Of a stretch of DNA of 64,000 nt, positions 27,126 through 35,046 are shown in pieces. Source of the stretch: Thermoguttaceae bacterium (GTDB lineage: Bacteria > Planctomycetota > Planctomycetia > Pirellulales > Thermoguttaceae); NCBI GenBank assembly GCA_017434455.1, contig JAFRFG010000016.1, positions 1 to 64,000 on the forward strand, read 5' to 3'. The translations under genes were made by a program, and so were the position numbers. How positions within the stretch are numbered: position 1 is the first letter of the stretch; each line of letters begins with the position of its first letter. Below the pieces are notes generated by a model. That model worked only from the letters and a program-made list of their open reading frames with translations. It ran no database searches and had not been told where the DNA came from.

Positions 27126-27153
27126 TTTACACGGGGGGACAAACTGATAAAAT
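27126..27153 (+). promoter_or_regulatory. Promoter very close to the ketosynthase-like start
   Basis: TTTACA at 27126-27131 and TAAAAT at 27148-27153 are 16 bp apart. The ATG is only eight bases after the -10 box, so the mRNA would have almost no leader. Confidence 0.5.
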
Positions 27154-27161
27154 ACCTATCT

Positions 27162-28520
27162 ATGATAGAGCAAGAAACATCCAACAGCCACCGACGTGTC
27201 GTGATCACCGGGATCGGACAGATTTCCGCGGCCGGGCTGACGCCCCAGTCTCTTTGGGAGACCTGCAAGGGGGGAAAGAGCAAAGTCCGCGCGGTCGTCC
27301 CGACGGGCGATTTCTTCCCCGAAAACGCTCTGCGGTTCGCCGCCCCGGCGGAGGGCTTCACCGGTTCGATTGCCGATTTCGGGGAACTCGATCCGGCGCT
27401 GAGCAAAAATATCCGCAAGTCGCTCAAACTCATGGCGCGCGAGATCCAAATGGGTGTCGCCAGCGCGCAGCGGGCCTTGCGGTCGGCGTCGGTCGGCGCG
27501 GAAACCTTCGAGCCGTCCCGCGTCGGGGTCTCGTTCGCCTCCGATTATGTCATTACCACGCCCGAGGAGCTGTGCGCCGCCGTGGCGGCGTGCCTGGACG
27601 GCGATCAATTTGACTTCAGCCGCTGGGGAGTCGACGGGCTTCGTCAGATGACCCCGGTCTGGCAGCTGAAGTTCCTCCCCAATATGTCGACCTCCCACAT
27701 CTCGATCCTCAACTCGTTCCACGGGGTCGGGTTCAACACCACAGGGCGCGAGGCCTCGGTCGGGGCGTCGCTGGCCGAGGCGGTTTTGGCTATTCGCTCG
27801 GGGCGTGTCGACGCGATGGTGGTCGGGGCGACCGGCTCGCGGATTCACCCGGTCAAGCAGGCCGGCGCGATTCGCGGCGACGTCTTGGCCGACCCGTCCC
27901 TCGATCCGGAAACCGCTTCCCGGCCGTTCGACAACGACCGCACCGGCATGGTCCTCGGCGAGGGGGCGGCCGCGGTCTTTATCGAGACGCTCGAGGGGGC
28001 GCAAAAGCGCGGCGTTCCTATTTTCGCCGAGGTTCTCGGCTCGGTGACCCGGGCCTGCCCCCGCTACCGCGCCGGTTCCAGAGATCTCTCCTCGCCGTCG
28101 GAAGACGACCTGACGCGTTCGTACCTGCTGACCCTGGGGGCGCTCTTCGCCCGGGCGGAAATCGCCCCCGACAAAATTGGCCATATCAACGCCAACGGGC
28201 TGGGAACCCCCCTCGACGACCGCGCCGAGGCGGCGGCGATACGGACATTCTTCGGCTCGGCCGCCGACACGATCCCCGTCACCTGCCTGAAGGGGCATAT
28301 CGGCAACCCCGGCGCGGGGGGCGGCTTCATCGATCTGATCGCCTCGATCCTGGCGCTCAAAGAAGGGGCGCTTTTCCCGATTCTCAACAACCGGACCGAC
28401 GACCCGCGCTGTCCCATCCGTCCGGTGCGTCAATTCGGCGAGCCGGCGGGAAAAACCTTCCTGAAGCTCGCCGGGCAAAAATTCGGCCAAACCTCGGCGG
28501 TTCTCATTCGCGGCCTGTAA
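27162..28520 (+). CDS. Beta-ketoacyl synthase-like protein with altered active site
   Basis: The fold matches FabF-type ketosynthases over 452 residues: RRVVITGIGQISAAG at the start, GRVDAMVVGATGS, RPFDNDRTGMVLGEGAA and CLKGHIGNPGAGGG. The catalytic Cys of the nucleophilic elbow aligns with Glu197 (TTGREASVG), and the first active-site His (NAHGT in FabF) is Asn345 (NANGLGT); only His379 stays. Such changes resemble chain-length factors, which lack condensing activity, so a partner or regulatory role is likely. rsmG follows 12 bp downstream. Confidence 0.85.
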   Translation: MIEQETSNSHRRVVITGIGQISAAGLTPQSLWETCKGGKSKVRAVVPTGDFFPENALRFAAPAEGFTGSIADFGELDPALSKNIRKSLKLMAREIQMGVASAQRALRSASVGAETFEPSRVGVSFASDYVITTPEELCAAVAACLDGDQFDFSRWGVDGLRQMTPVWQLKFLPNMSTSHISILNSFHGVGFNTTGREASVGASLAEAVLAIRSGRVDAMVVGATGSRIHPVKQAGAIRGDVLADPSLDPETASRPFDNDRTGMVLGEGAAAVFIETLEGAQKRGVPIFAEVLGSVTRACPRYRAGSRDLSSPSEDDLTRSYLLTLGALFARAEIAPDKIGHINANGLGTPLDDRAEAAAIRTFFGSAADTIPVTCLKGHIGNPGAGGGFIDLIASILALKEGALFPILNNRTDDPRCPIRPVRQFGEPAGKTFLKLAGQKFGQTSAVLIRGL

Positions 28521-28532
28521 ACGCTCACGCCT

Positions 28533-29552
28533 ATGTCCGAAACACCCAATACCTTAGCCGAGACGCTTCAAAAATACGACATCGCGCTTTCGCCCGGCAA
28601 GATCAGGCGTCTGGAGGCGTACGCCCTGGAGCTGTGGCAGTGGAACACCAAACTGAATCTCACCCGCCACAACGATTGGGATAAATTCGTCACGCGCGAT
28701 CTTATTGACTCAATTCGCCTGGCCGCCTGCCTGCAAAAGGGGGAGAGCGTCCTCGACGTCGGCACCGGCGGGGGGGTTCCCGGGGTGCTTTTGACCATTC
28801 TGCGCCCCGATCTTCGGGTTGATCTGTGTGACTCGACCGGCAAAAAAACCGTCGCTTTGGGGGCGATTCTCGACGCGGTCGGGCTAAAGAACAACCTGTG
28901 GCACGCCAAGGGCGAAGAGCTTCTGCGCGTGCGGCGCTACCACACGCTGGTGATCCGCGCCGTCTCGAAGATGGATCGCCTCTTGACGATGTTCGCCCCC
29001 TGCTGGCAGGCGTTCGACCGGCTGCTGATGATCAAGGGCCCCTCGTGGGTGGAGGAGCGGAAATTATCGCGGCACCTCGGTCTGCTGACCAACTTGGCGC
29101 TTCGCAAGATCGATGAATACACCGTCCCGGGGGACGAGCACAGCAGCGTGATTCTGCAGATCTGCCATAAGAACCGCTACGAAGAGATCCGACAGCGCGA
29201 AGAAGACCTGGCCGCCGGCAAACCGATCGATCCGATCCCCGAGCTGCTGGCGATCGACAACAAAATCCGCCGCCCGGCCAAAGATCGCGCGCCGCGGGCG
29301 AAAGACAAGCCCGCCGCGACACGCCGCGGTGATAAACCCGCCGCCGGCCGAGGCCAAAAAAGCGGCGCGCGGCGCCGCGGACCCGACGAAGAAAGCCAAA
29401 AGCATGGGAAGGGATGGGTGCATCCCGACACCCCCTTCACGCGTCCCAAGACCGATCCCAAAACCATCGTCCGCGGCAAGAACGCCGCGTCGGCAAAGAA
29501 GCGCTCGGCCCCGGGCGGTTCCTCGGCAAAAAAGCGCAAGGACGAACAATAA
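28533..29552 (+). CDS. rsmG: 16S rRNA (guanine-N7) methyltransferase with basic tail
   Basis: RsmG methylates G527 of 16S rRNA. Residues 1-212 match the family: LWQWNTKLNLTRHNDWDKF, the SAM-binding LDVGTGGGVPGVLL, and VIRAVSKMDRLL. After the normal end near residue 212, a tail of about 125 residues follows that is Lys/Arg/Pro-rich and probably disordered (PAKDRAPRAKDKPAATRRGD). Basic tails can help RNA binding. It follows the ketosynthase-like gene closely. Confidence 0.93.
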   Translation: MSETPNTLAETLQKYDIALSPGKIRRLEAYALELWQWNTKLNLTRHNDWDKFVTRDLIDSIRLAACLQKGESVLDVGTGGGVPGVLLTILRPDLRVDLCDSTGKKTVALGAILDAVGLKNNLWHAKGEELLRVRRYHTLVIRAVSKMDRLLTMFAPCWQAFDRLLMIKGPSWVEERKLSRHLGLLTNLALRKIDEYTVPGDEHSSVILQICHKNRYEEIRQREEDLAAGKPIDPIPELLAIDNKIRRPAKDRAPRAKDKPAATRRGDKPAAGRGQKSGARRRGPDEESQKHGKGWVHPDTPFTRPKTDPKTIVRGKNAASAKKRSAPGGSSAKKRKDEQ

Positions 29553-29569
29553 CGAAAGGACGAACCCCT

Positions 29570-31453
29570 ATGAATCGGACGGTACTGACATCGTTCTTTA
29601 TTTCGCTTGGTTTGATCTTCATGACGGCCGGCTGCCACAAGCAGACCGATCCGACCGACGACTCCGGCGACATGTCGGGGGCGACCATCAGTTCCGACTT
29701 TTCGTCGATGGCTCAGATCCCCGAGTTCGAGACCCCCGAGATCGTCTCGCTCTCGGCCGAGGAGCTCGCCGCGCTGGGACCGGCCAACGACCTCCCCGCC
29801 GAGTGGGTTCTCCCCGGCGCCTTCTCGGCGCGCGTTTTTCGGCCGACACGGTTTAAGAGCTGCCCCCTGTACGACACCGCCACCGCCTTCCTCGAGAAGA
29901 ACAACGCGATCCTCGCCAACTGGGGACAGTTCAAGGAGCTCGACCTGGTGGTCGAAAGCGAGGGGATCTCGTTCGTTCAGCTCACCGATCCGGCCAGCGG
30001 CCAGACGCTTCCCCAGCGTTACCCGCTTCCGGTCAAAACGCTCTATCTGACCAAGAGCGAGCCGTTCGGCGCCGAGGCGATCACCAACTTCGCGTTCGGC
30101 CAGCAGCAGAGCGGCCTGGCCGATCAGACGATCGGTTCCTTCACGGTCAAGGCGATCACCCGCCAGGTCAGGATTCCTTTGGACAGCACCGGCCGAAACA
30201 GCGCGACCGTCGATAATATCGTCACGGCGCTGTACCAGCCCGCCCCCAACACCGCGGTCATCCTCACCGCCCCCAAAGAAGATGTCGAGCGCTTCTTCAC
30301 CATCGGCGGGGGCGACAGCCGCGGCGCGCTGGCGCAGCGGCTGGGGCGCCTCGACACGACCAAGAGCGATTTTGCCTTCCTCTACGATTTCCAGAACTCC
30401 CTCAAAGAGGCGATTCGTCTTCCCGTCTCGCAGGAGCTGGCCGACCTGCTGGTCAAAAAGGCCAAGGCGGCGGCCCTGAAGATCAACGGCTCGGCCGCCG
30501 ACGGGGAAAGCGCGATCGCCATCGACACGGTCGCCGGCAGTACCGAGGACGCGGCCGAGATCGAGCACGGTTTCGGCACGGCGCTGATGCAGCTGGTTCA
30601 GATGCGGGAGAAGCTTCCCGAGGAGACGCCCGCCGAGCTGTCCGACTACATGAAGCGCCTCGGAGAAATCGTCAAGACGACGGCGAAAGTCGAAAAGAAC
30701 GATCAGGGCGTCACCGTCTCTTTCCCGAAAAACGAGGAGGTTCAGTCGCTGCTCGGCGACGCGCTGGGCTACTTCAATCGGGCGATCGACCAGGCGAACC
30801 AGCAGATGCGCTATCAGCAGGTGGCGCAGCAGCTGGCGTTCATCGGCCGGGCGATGAACAACACCTATTACGCCAAGAACAACGAGCTGCCCCCCCTGGC
30901 GATCCGCGCCGCCGACGGAACGCCCCTTTTGAGCTGGCGCGTGGCGCTGCTGCCGGCCTTCGGGCCCGAGGGGGAAGCGCTCTACAATCAGTTTAAACTC
31001 GACGAGCCGTGGGACAGCGAAAACAACATCAAGCTGCTGGAGAAGATGCCGCAGATCTACGCCAGCCCGCTCGATCCGTCGATCACGACGAAGACGACCT
31101 ACCAGATGTTCGCCTCGCCCGACACGCCGTTCGGCGCCGCCGGCGGCGCGCTGAAACTCGGGGATATCCCGAACCCCGGCCATACCTTTATGGTGGTGGC
31201 GGTGGTCCCCGAAAAGGCGATCGAGTGGACCCGCCCCGACACGCTCGCCTTCCAGCCGGATAAGTTCACCGAGATCTTCGGGAACATCGTCCTGGCCGCC
31301 CCGGTTATGGGCGAGCTGTTCGGCGCCCCGCTGACCGGCGCCGAGGACGAGATCAAGGCGATCACCGGCTGGATCATGGGCCAGGCGCCGGAGCAGGACG
31401 AGGCCGAAGCCCCGCCGGCCCCCGCCGAGACCCCGGCCGAGCCGCTGCCGTAA
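29570..31453 (+). CDS. Lipoprotein with a DUF1559-like C-terminal region
   Basis: The 627-residue protein has a lipoprotein signal: a hydrophobic stretch then TAGCHK, with the lipid-bearing Cys near residue 22. The middle is a large soluble domain without known motifs. Residues from about 450 on (NNTYYAKNNELPPLAI, LLSWRVALLPAFG, FKLDEPWDSENN) resemble the DUF1559 proteins typical of planctomycetes, but without the N-terminal pilin-like methylation site. It ends in a Pro/Ala/Glu tail. Function unknown; probably anchored in the envelope. Confidence 0.8.
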   Translation: MNRTVLTSFFISLGLIFMTAGCHKQTDPTDDSGDMSGATISSDFSSMAQIPEFETPEIVSLSAEELAALGPANDLPAEWVLPGAFSARVFRPTRFKSCPLYDTATAFLEKNNAILANWGQFKELDLVVESEGISFVQLTDPASGQTLPQRYPLPVKTLYLTKSEPFGAEAITNFAFGQQQSGLADQTIGSFTVKAITRQVRIPLDSTGRNSATVDNIVTALYQPAPNTAVILTAPKEDVERFFTIGGGDSRGALAQRLGRLDTTKSDFAFLYDFQNSLKEAIRLPVSQELADLLVKKAKAAALKINGSAADGESAIAIDTVAGSTEDAAEIEHGFGTALMQLVQMREKLPEETPAELSDYMKRLGEIVKTTAKVEKNDQGVTVSFPKNEEVQSLLGDALGYFNRAIDQANQQMRYQQVAQQLAFIGRAMNNTYYAKNNELPPLAIRAADGTPLLSWRVALLPAFGPEGEALYNQFKLDEPWDSENNIKLLEKMPQIYASPLDPSITTKTTYQMFASPDTPFGAAGGALKLGDIPNPGHTFMVVAVVPEKAIEWTRPDTLAFQPDKFTEIFGNIVLAAPVMGELFGAPLTGAEDEIKAITGWIMGQAPEQDEAEAPPAPAETPAEPLP

Positions 31454-31487
31454 GAGAAAAACGCGGACGATTCGCGAAGCGACAAAG

Positions 31488-31516
31488 AGGGGGGCTTTTA
31501 GCCCCCCTTCTTTTTT
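31488..31516 (+). terminator. Terminator between convergent genes
   Basis: AGGGGGGC and GCCCCCCT form a stem with loop TTTTA, followed by TCTTTTTTG. It ends the lipoprotein gene and faces the convergent propeller gene. Confidence 0.88.
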
Positions 31517-31547
31517 GTCCTTTTCCTTTTCGCGGCTCTTCCCCGCG

Positions 31548-33224
31548 TTAGTCCTCTTCTTCGGAAACGGGCACTTCCTTGAGATCGCGGTGGTGCGACG
31601 TCGTCATGCGAAAGACCTTTTTCGGCCCGGTTTTGGGATCAACCTCGTAGATATCCACACCGCTCCATGCCCTGGAGAGCCACCATCCCATGGTCGCTTT
31701 CCCATCCAAATAGACCCCATCATAGTAGTAGCTTGTGATGAGCCCTGTGGCGGAATACGAATATCGAATCAGCGGTTGATAGCGAGGATCGTCTAACAGT
31801 ATGATCTCTCTGCCTTCAGGCATCCGCGCCGGCGGTACTCCCATGATCCCGATCGAATCACCATCGGGCACGGTCAAATAACATGAAGTCCCTATAAAAT
31901 GGCATTCGTCGTCGGAGGACGGCGGGGCTCCTTTGAGCGAGGATTTCATATCGAAATCGAAGACGCACTGTTTGGGAATCTGAAGATTTCGACTGTGATG
32001 ACGCCGGGTATCGGATGATTGAAATGAAACGAATTCGATGGAATCGTTCTTCACCGCCAGTTTTAACGCTCTGACCGGATAGAAGTCCTGGTGATAGTAG
32101 ATAAAGAGATTATCGCCGTCCTCTATGGCGTTGATATAGCGATACAACAGGTTGGGAATCGATTCGTTCCTTAATATCTCCGAGGGGATAAGGGAAAGGA
32201 GGGACGTTTTATATTCCCACTGGTCATTTCTCTTCTCGTAGATCGCGAAATCATCCCAGGGAAGCGCGTCGGCCGCGCAGCCGCAGACCACCGGCGCCGG
32301 GACGTAATTGTGGATGAACAGATAGTTCCCGACCGCGATCGAATAAAGCCCCATGCCGCCGGGCAGCGCGTACTGGGCCAGGGGCGGCGGGGCAATCGTC
32401 TGGATCAGTTCAGGCCCGGCCGATTCTTTCAGCTTATAGACGTAGGAAATCCCGCGTTTGTTCGATTTAAGTACCTTCTCAAGAGCCGGTTCCCGCTCGA
32501 GAAGCATCTCGTATATCGGTGAACCCTCTATATTGTTCGCCGTGTCGGTTTCGTAATTCTCATACGAGACAATCAGCTCGTCGTCTTCGGTCAAGACGAA
32601 CGTTCTTTCGAGTCTGTGAGAGACCCGCGTGATATGGGACAGATCCGAATCGACGCTCTGGCGGCTGTCGATTGTGGAATGATAGGCCCACCGGCCGTCT
32701 TTTTTGTGAAAGATAATGATCGCGCAAAGGTCGCTCGGTTCGATATCCTGGGAATCCGATATTCCGAAGGCGAACCAGTTTTCGTTCATTCCGATCGACA
32801 GGATCGGATCATTCTTGTGCCGGTGTTCATAGTTATCGAAGCAGCACCGCGCGCCGCCCAAAAGATCGGCCAGATCGATCTTCTGCTTCAGCTGCCAGCC
32901 GGAGGAATCTTTGGCGATAAAATAGAGCTTTGCCGCCGGTTCCTCCACCCCCGTCATCAGGACCGCCGCCTGGTTCTCCCTTATAATCACCTGAGGAATC
33001 TTCCGCGAACGAATCGACGCCGCCTGGTCAACCATCCCCTTGTTGGTCGGCAGGAAATCGGCCAGCCACAAGCCGAACCGCGTTAATTCTCTGGTAGGAT
33101 AGGGAACGTAGACCTTTCCGGTTGACCTGACAGAGACAAATTGAACGATGAAAAACAGGCCCAGAATAACAGGAAGCCATCGCCATACGAGCCGAAATCG
33201 ATACCGATCGGTCCACTTGCTCAT
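31548..33224 (-). CDS. Membrane-anchored beta-propeller-like protein, copy 2
   Basis: The 558-residue protein has one N-terminal membrane span (WLPVILGLFFIVQFVSV) and a large outer domain. Repeated strands such as AAVLMTGVEEPAAKLYFIAK with WQLKQKIDL, and LCAIIIFHKKDGRWAYHS, look like FG-GAP-type propeller blades (value, then field text, then aromatic-rich strand). It is clearly a paralogue of the next gene upstream (33248-34999); NYLFIHNYVPAPV is shared. The ATG at 33224 has a GGGAG upstream. Function unknown; linked to secreted carbohydrate enzymes. Confidence 0.72.
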   Translation of the reverse strand: MSKWTDRYRFRLVWRWLPVILGLFFIVQFVSVRSTGKVYVPYPTRELTRFGLWLADFLPTNKGMVDQAASIRSRKIPQVIIRENQAAVLMTGVEEPAAKLYFIAKDSSGWQLKQKIDLADLLGGARCCFDNYEHRHKNDPILSIGMNENWFAFGISDSQDIEPSDLCAIIIFHKKDGRWAYHSTIDSRQSVDSDLSHITRVSHRLERTFVLTEDDELIVSYENYETDTANNIEGSPIYEMLLEREPALEKVLKSNKRGISYVYKLKESAGPELIQTIAPPPLAQYALPGGMGLYSIAVGNYLFIHNYVPAPVVCGCAADALPWDDFAIYEKRNDQWEYKTSLLSLIPSEILRNESIPNLLYRYINAIEDGDNLFIYYHQDFYPVRALKLAVKNDSIEFVSFQSSDTRRHHSRNLQIPKQCVFDFDMKSSLKGAPPSSDDECHFIGTSCYLTVPDGDSIGIMGVPPARMPEGREIILLDDPRYQPLIRYSYSATGLITSYYYDGVYLDGKATMGWWLSRAWSGVDIYEVDPKTGPKKVFRMTTSHHRDLKEVPVSEEED

Positions 33225-33247
33225 TTTGGTTCTCCCGCGTTTGAAGG

Positions 33248-34999
33248 TTAGGGCCATGAGATAAAGATATTGTTTTGTTCCGCGACGGGCTCCACGGCCA
33301 GATCCCGGTTCTGCGAGGTTACCATACGGAATACATTTTTGACCGGATCGTACCTTCCCGGGTCATATTCTCCCGGGACATACTCATAGATACTGATACC
33401 GCTCCATACTCTGGCGTACATCGCGAATCGCGGGTCATCATCCAGATAGAGCCCATCGATGTGGAAACTGACGATAAAGGTGGTACCAAAGACGGAATAA
33501 TTTACCAAAGGCATAAAATGGGTACCCCAAACGGGGAGCGTTCTATCCAAAGGGAGAATGTGTCGGGGCCGGTATCTTTCTTTGATGGTTTCGTTCAGAT
33601 AGTTAAGGGTACGAAGATCGATAACGGTAGCGCTCGCCCTGGTGGGGGCAAAATGATAATCATGATCTGGTGACGGCTCATGAATCTCCACCGCGCCGCC
33701 GACGCCGACCAATGGGCCGTAATAGAAGAGTGTGTACTGCTGAGGAAACTGTGGAGAGGTAAAAGACGGATTCATCTCCGAACGCGGCGACGTTTCAAAG
33801 CAGACAAACTTGACCTCGCCGTCCTCAACGCTGAGCTTGAGCACCTTCGTCGCTTGGATATCCAGGTGATAGTAGATAAAAAGATTATCCCCGTCCGCGG
33901 CGCCGTAGATATACGGATATAAAAAATCGACGGACTCACTCTCTAATGTATCTTCCGGCACAAGAGACAACAGCGATGTTTTATACCGCCAGCGCCCGTC
34001 GGCTTTTTCGTAGACCGCGTAGTCGTTCCAAGGGAGATGATCGGCCTGGGTGCCGCTGGTAACCGGCGCGGGAACATAATTGTGGATGAAAAGGTAATTC
34101 CCTGTCAGGAGGGTATACATCCCCATCCCCCCCCAAAGCGGGTACTGCGCGGTTTCCGGCGGCAGGATGGTCTCGGTCCGTTCCGGTTTCGACGATTCGT
34201 TCAATGTGTAGACGTAAGCTATTCCGCGTTTATTCGCACTGGGAGCGTGCTCCAAGGAACGGCCCCGGTTACCGAGGGCCTGCTCGATTTCCGCTTCGTG
34301 CTCACGAAGATATTCTATGGACGGAAGATCCCCCGTGGGGTTCGGAATGTCGGTTTCGAAATACTCGTAAGAGACGATCAGGTTGTCGTCCTCCGTCAGG
34401 AGAACGCGCCGGTCAAGTTTATGGTCGATCCGAGCGGCGTTGGTCCGATCCGGATCGATGCTCTCGCGGCTCTCTATCCTGGAATGATATTCCCACCGGC
34501 CGTCTCGTTTGTGAAAGATCAGTACCGCGCAAAGGTCGTCGGGAGGCGTCCCCGGCGAATCGGAAATCCCAAAGACGAACCAATCGTCGTTCATTCCTAT
34601 CGACAGGGGGGCAACGTGGCCCAAGGTGTACTGGTAATCGAGCTGGTTAAACCCGCAGCGGGCCCCGTCGAGAAGCTCGGTCAGATCGATCTTCTGGGTC
34701 AGTCCCCACTGGTCGGATTCTTTGGCGATAAAATAAAGCGTCGCCTCCGGGACTTCCACCCCGGACATCAGAACGGCGGCTTCCCTCTGGCGGGTGATCA
34801 CCTGAGGAATCTTCCGATTTTTCGCGAAATCGTAACTGGCGATGATCTTCGATTTAAGATTCTCCGCGTCCATATCCTCGGCGGCGAGGCGCGACGGCGG
34901 CGCCGCGAGGAAAAGACACAGGCAAGAGGCAAAGATCAGGGAAAATAAAAGGCCGTTCGGAAACACCGTTCTCGAACTGTCTTTGTTCGAACCGTTCAT
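33248..34999 (-). CDS. Secreted beta-propeller-like protein, copy 1
   Basis: The 583-residue protein has an N-terminal signal sequence (about residues 15-40, SLIFASCLCLFLAAPPS then RLAAED) and lacks a firm anchor. Blade-like repeats match the neighbouring paralogue, e.g. AAVLMSGVEVPEATLYFIAK, LCAVLIFHKRDGRWEYHS and YAVYEKADGRWRYKTSLLSL. Identity to the downstream copy is high in the first 400 residues and lower after. It lies 47 bp after the glycosidase gene in the same direction, so a shared transcript is likely. Confidence 0.72.
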   Translation of the reverse strand: MNGSNKDSSRTVFPNGLLFSLIFASCLCLFLAAPPSRLAAEDMDAENLKSKIIASYDFAKNRKIPQVITRQREAAVLMSGVEVPEATLYFIAKESDQWGLTQKIDLTELLDGARCGFNQLDYQYTLGHVAPLSIGMNDDWFVFGISDSPGTPPDDLCAVLIFHKRDGRWEYHSRIESRESIDPDRTNAARIDHKLDRRVLLTEDDNLIVSYEYFETDIPNPTGDLPSIEYLREHEAEIEQALGNRGRSLEHAPSANKRGIAYVYTLNESSKPERTETILPPETAQYPLWGGMGMYTLLTGNYLFIHNYVPAPVTSGTQADHLPWNDYAVYEKADGRWRYKTSLLSLVPEDTLESESVDFLYPYIYGAADGDNLFIYYHLDIQATKVLKLSVEDGEVKFVCFETSPRSEMNPSFTSPQFPQQYTLFYYGPLVGVGGAVEIHEPSPDHDYHFAPTRASATVIDLRTLNYLNETIKERYRPRHILPLDRTLPVWGTHFMPLVNYSVFGTTFIVSFHIDGLYLDDDPRFAMYARVWSGISIYEYVPGEYDPGRYDPVKNVFRMVTSQNRDLAVEPVAEQNNIFISWP

Positions 35000-35046
35000 T
35001 TGTCACTCCCTGGGAAGAAAGATAACCGATTCCGCCGCGGCGGCGT

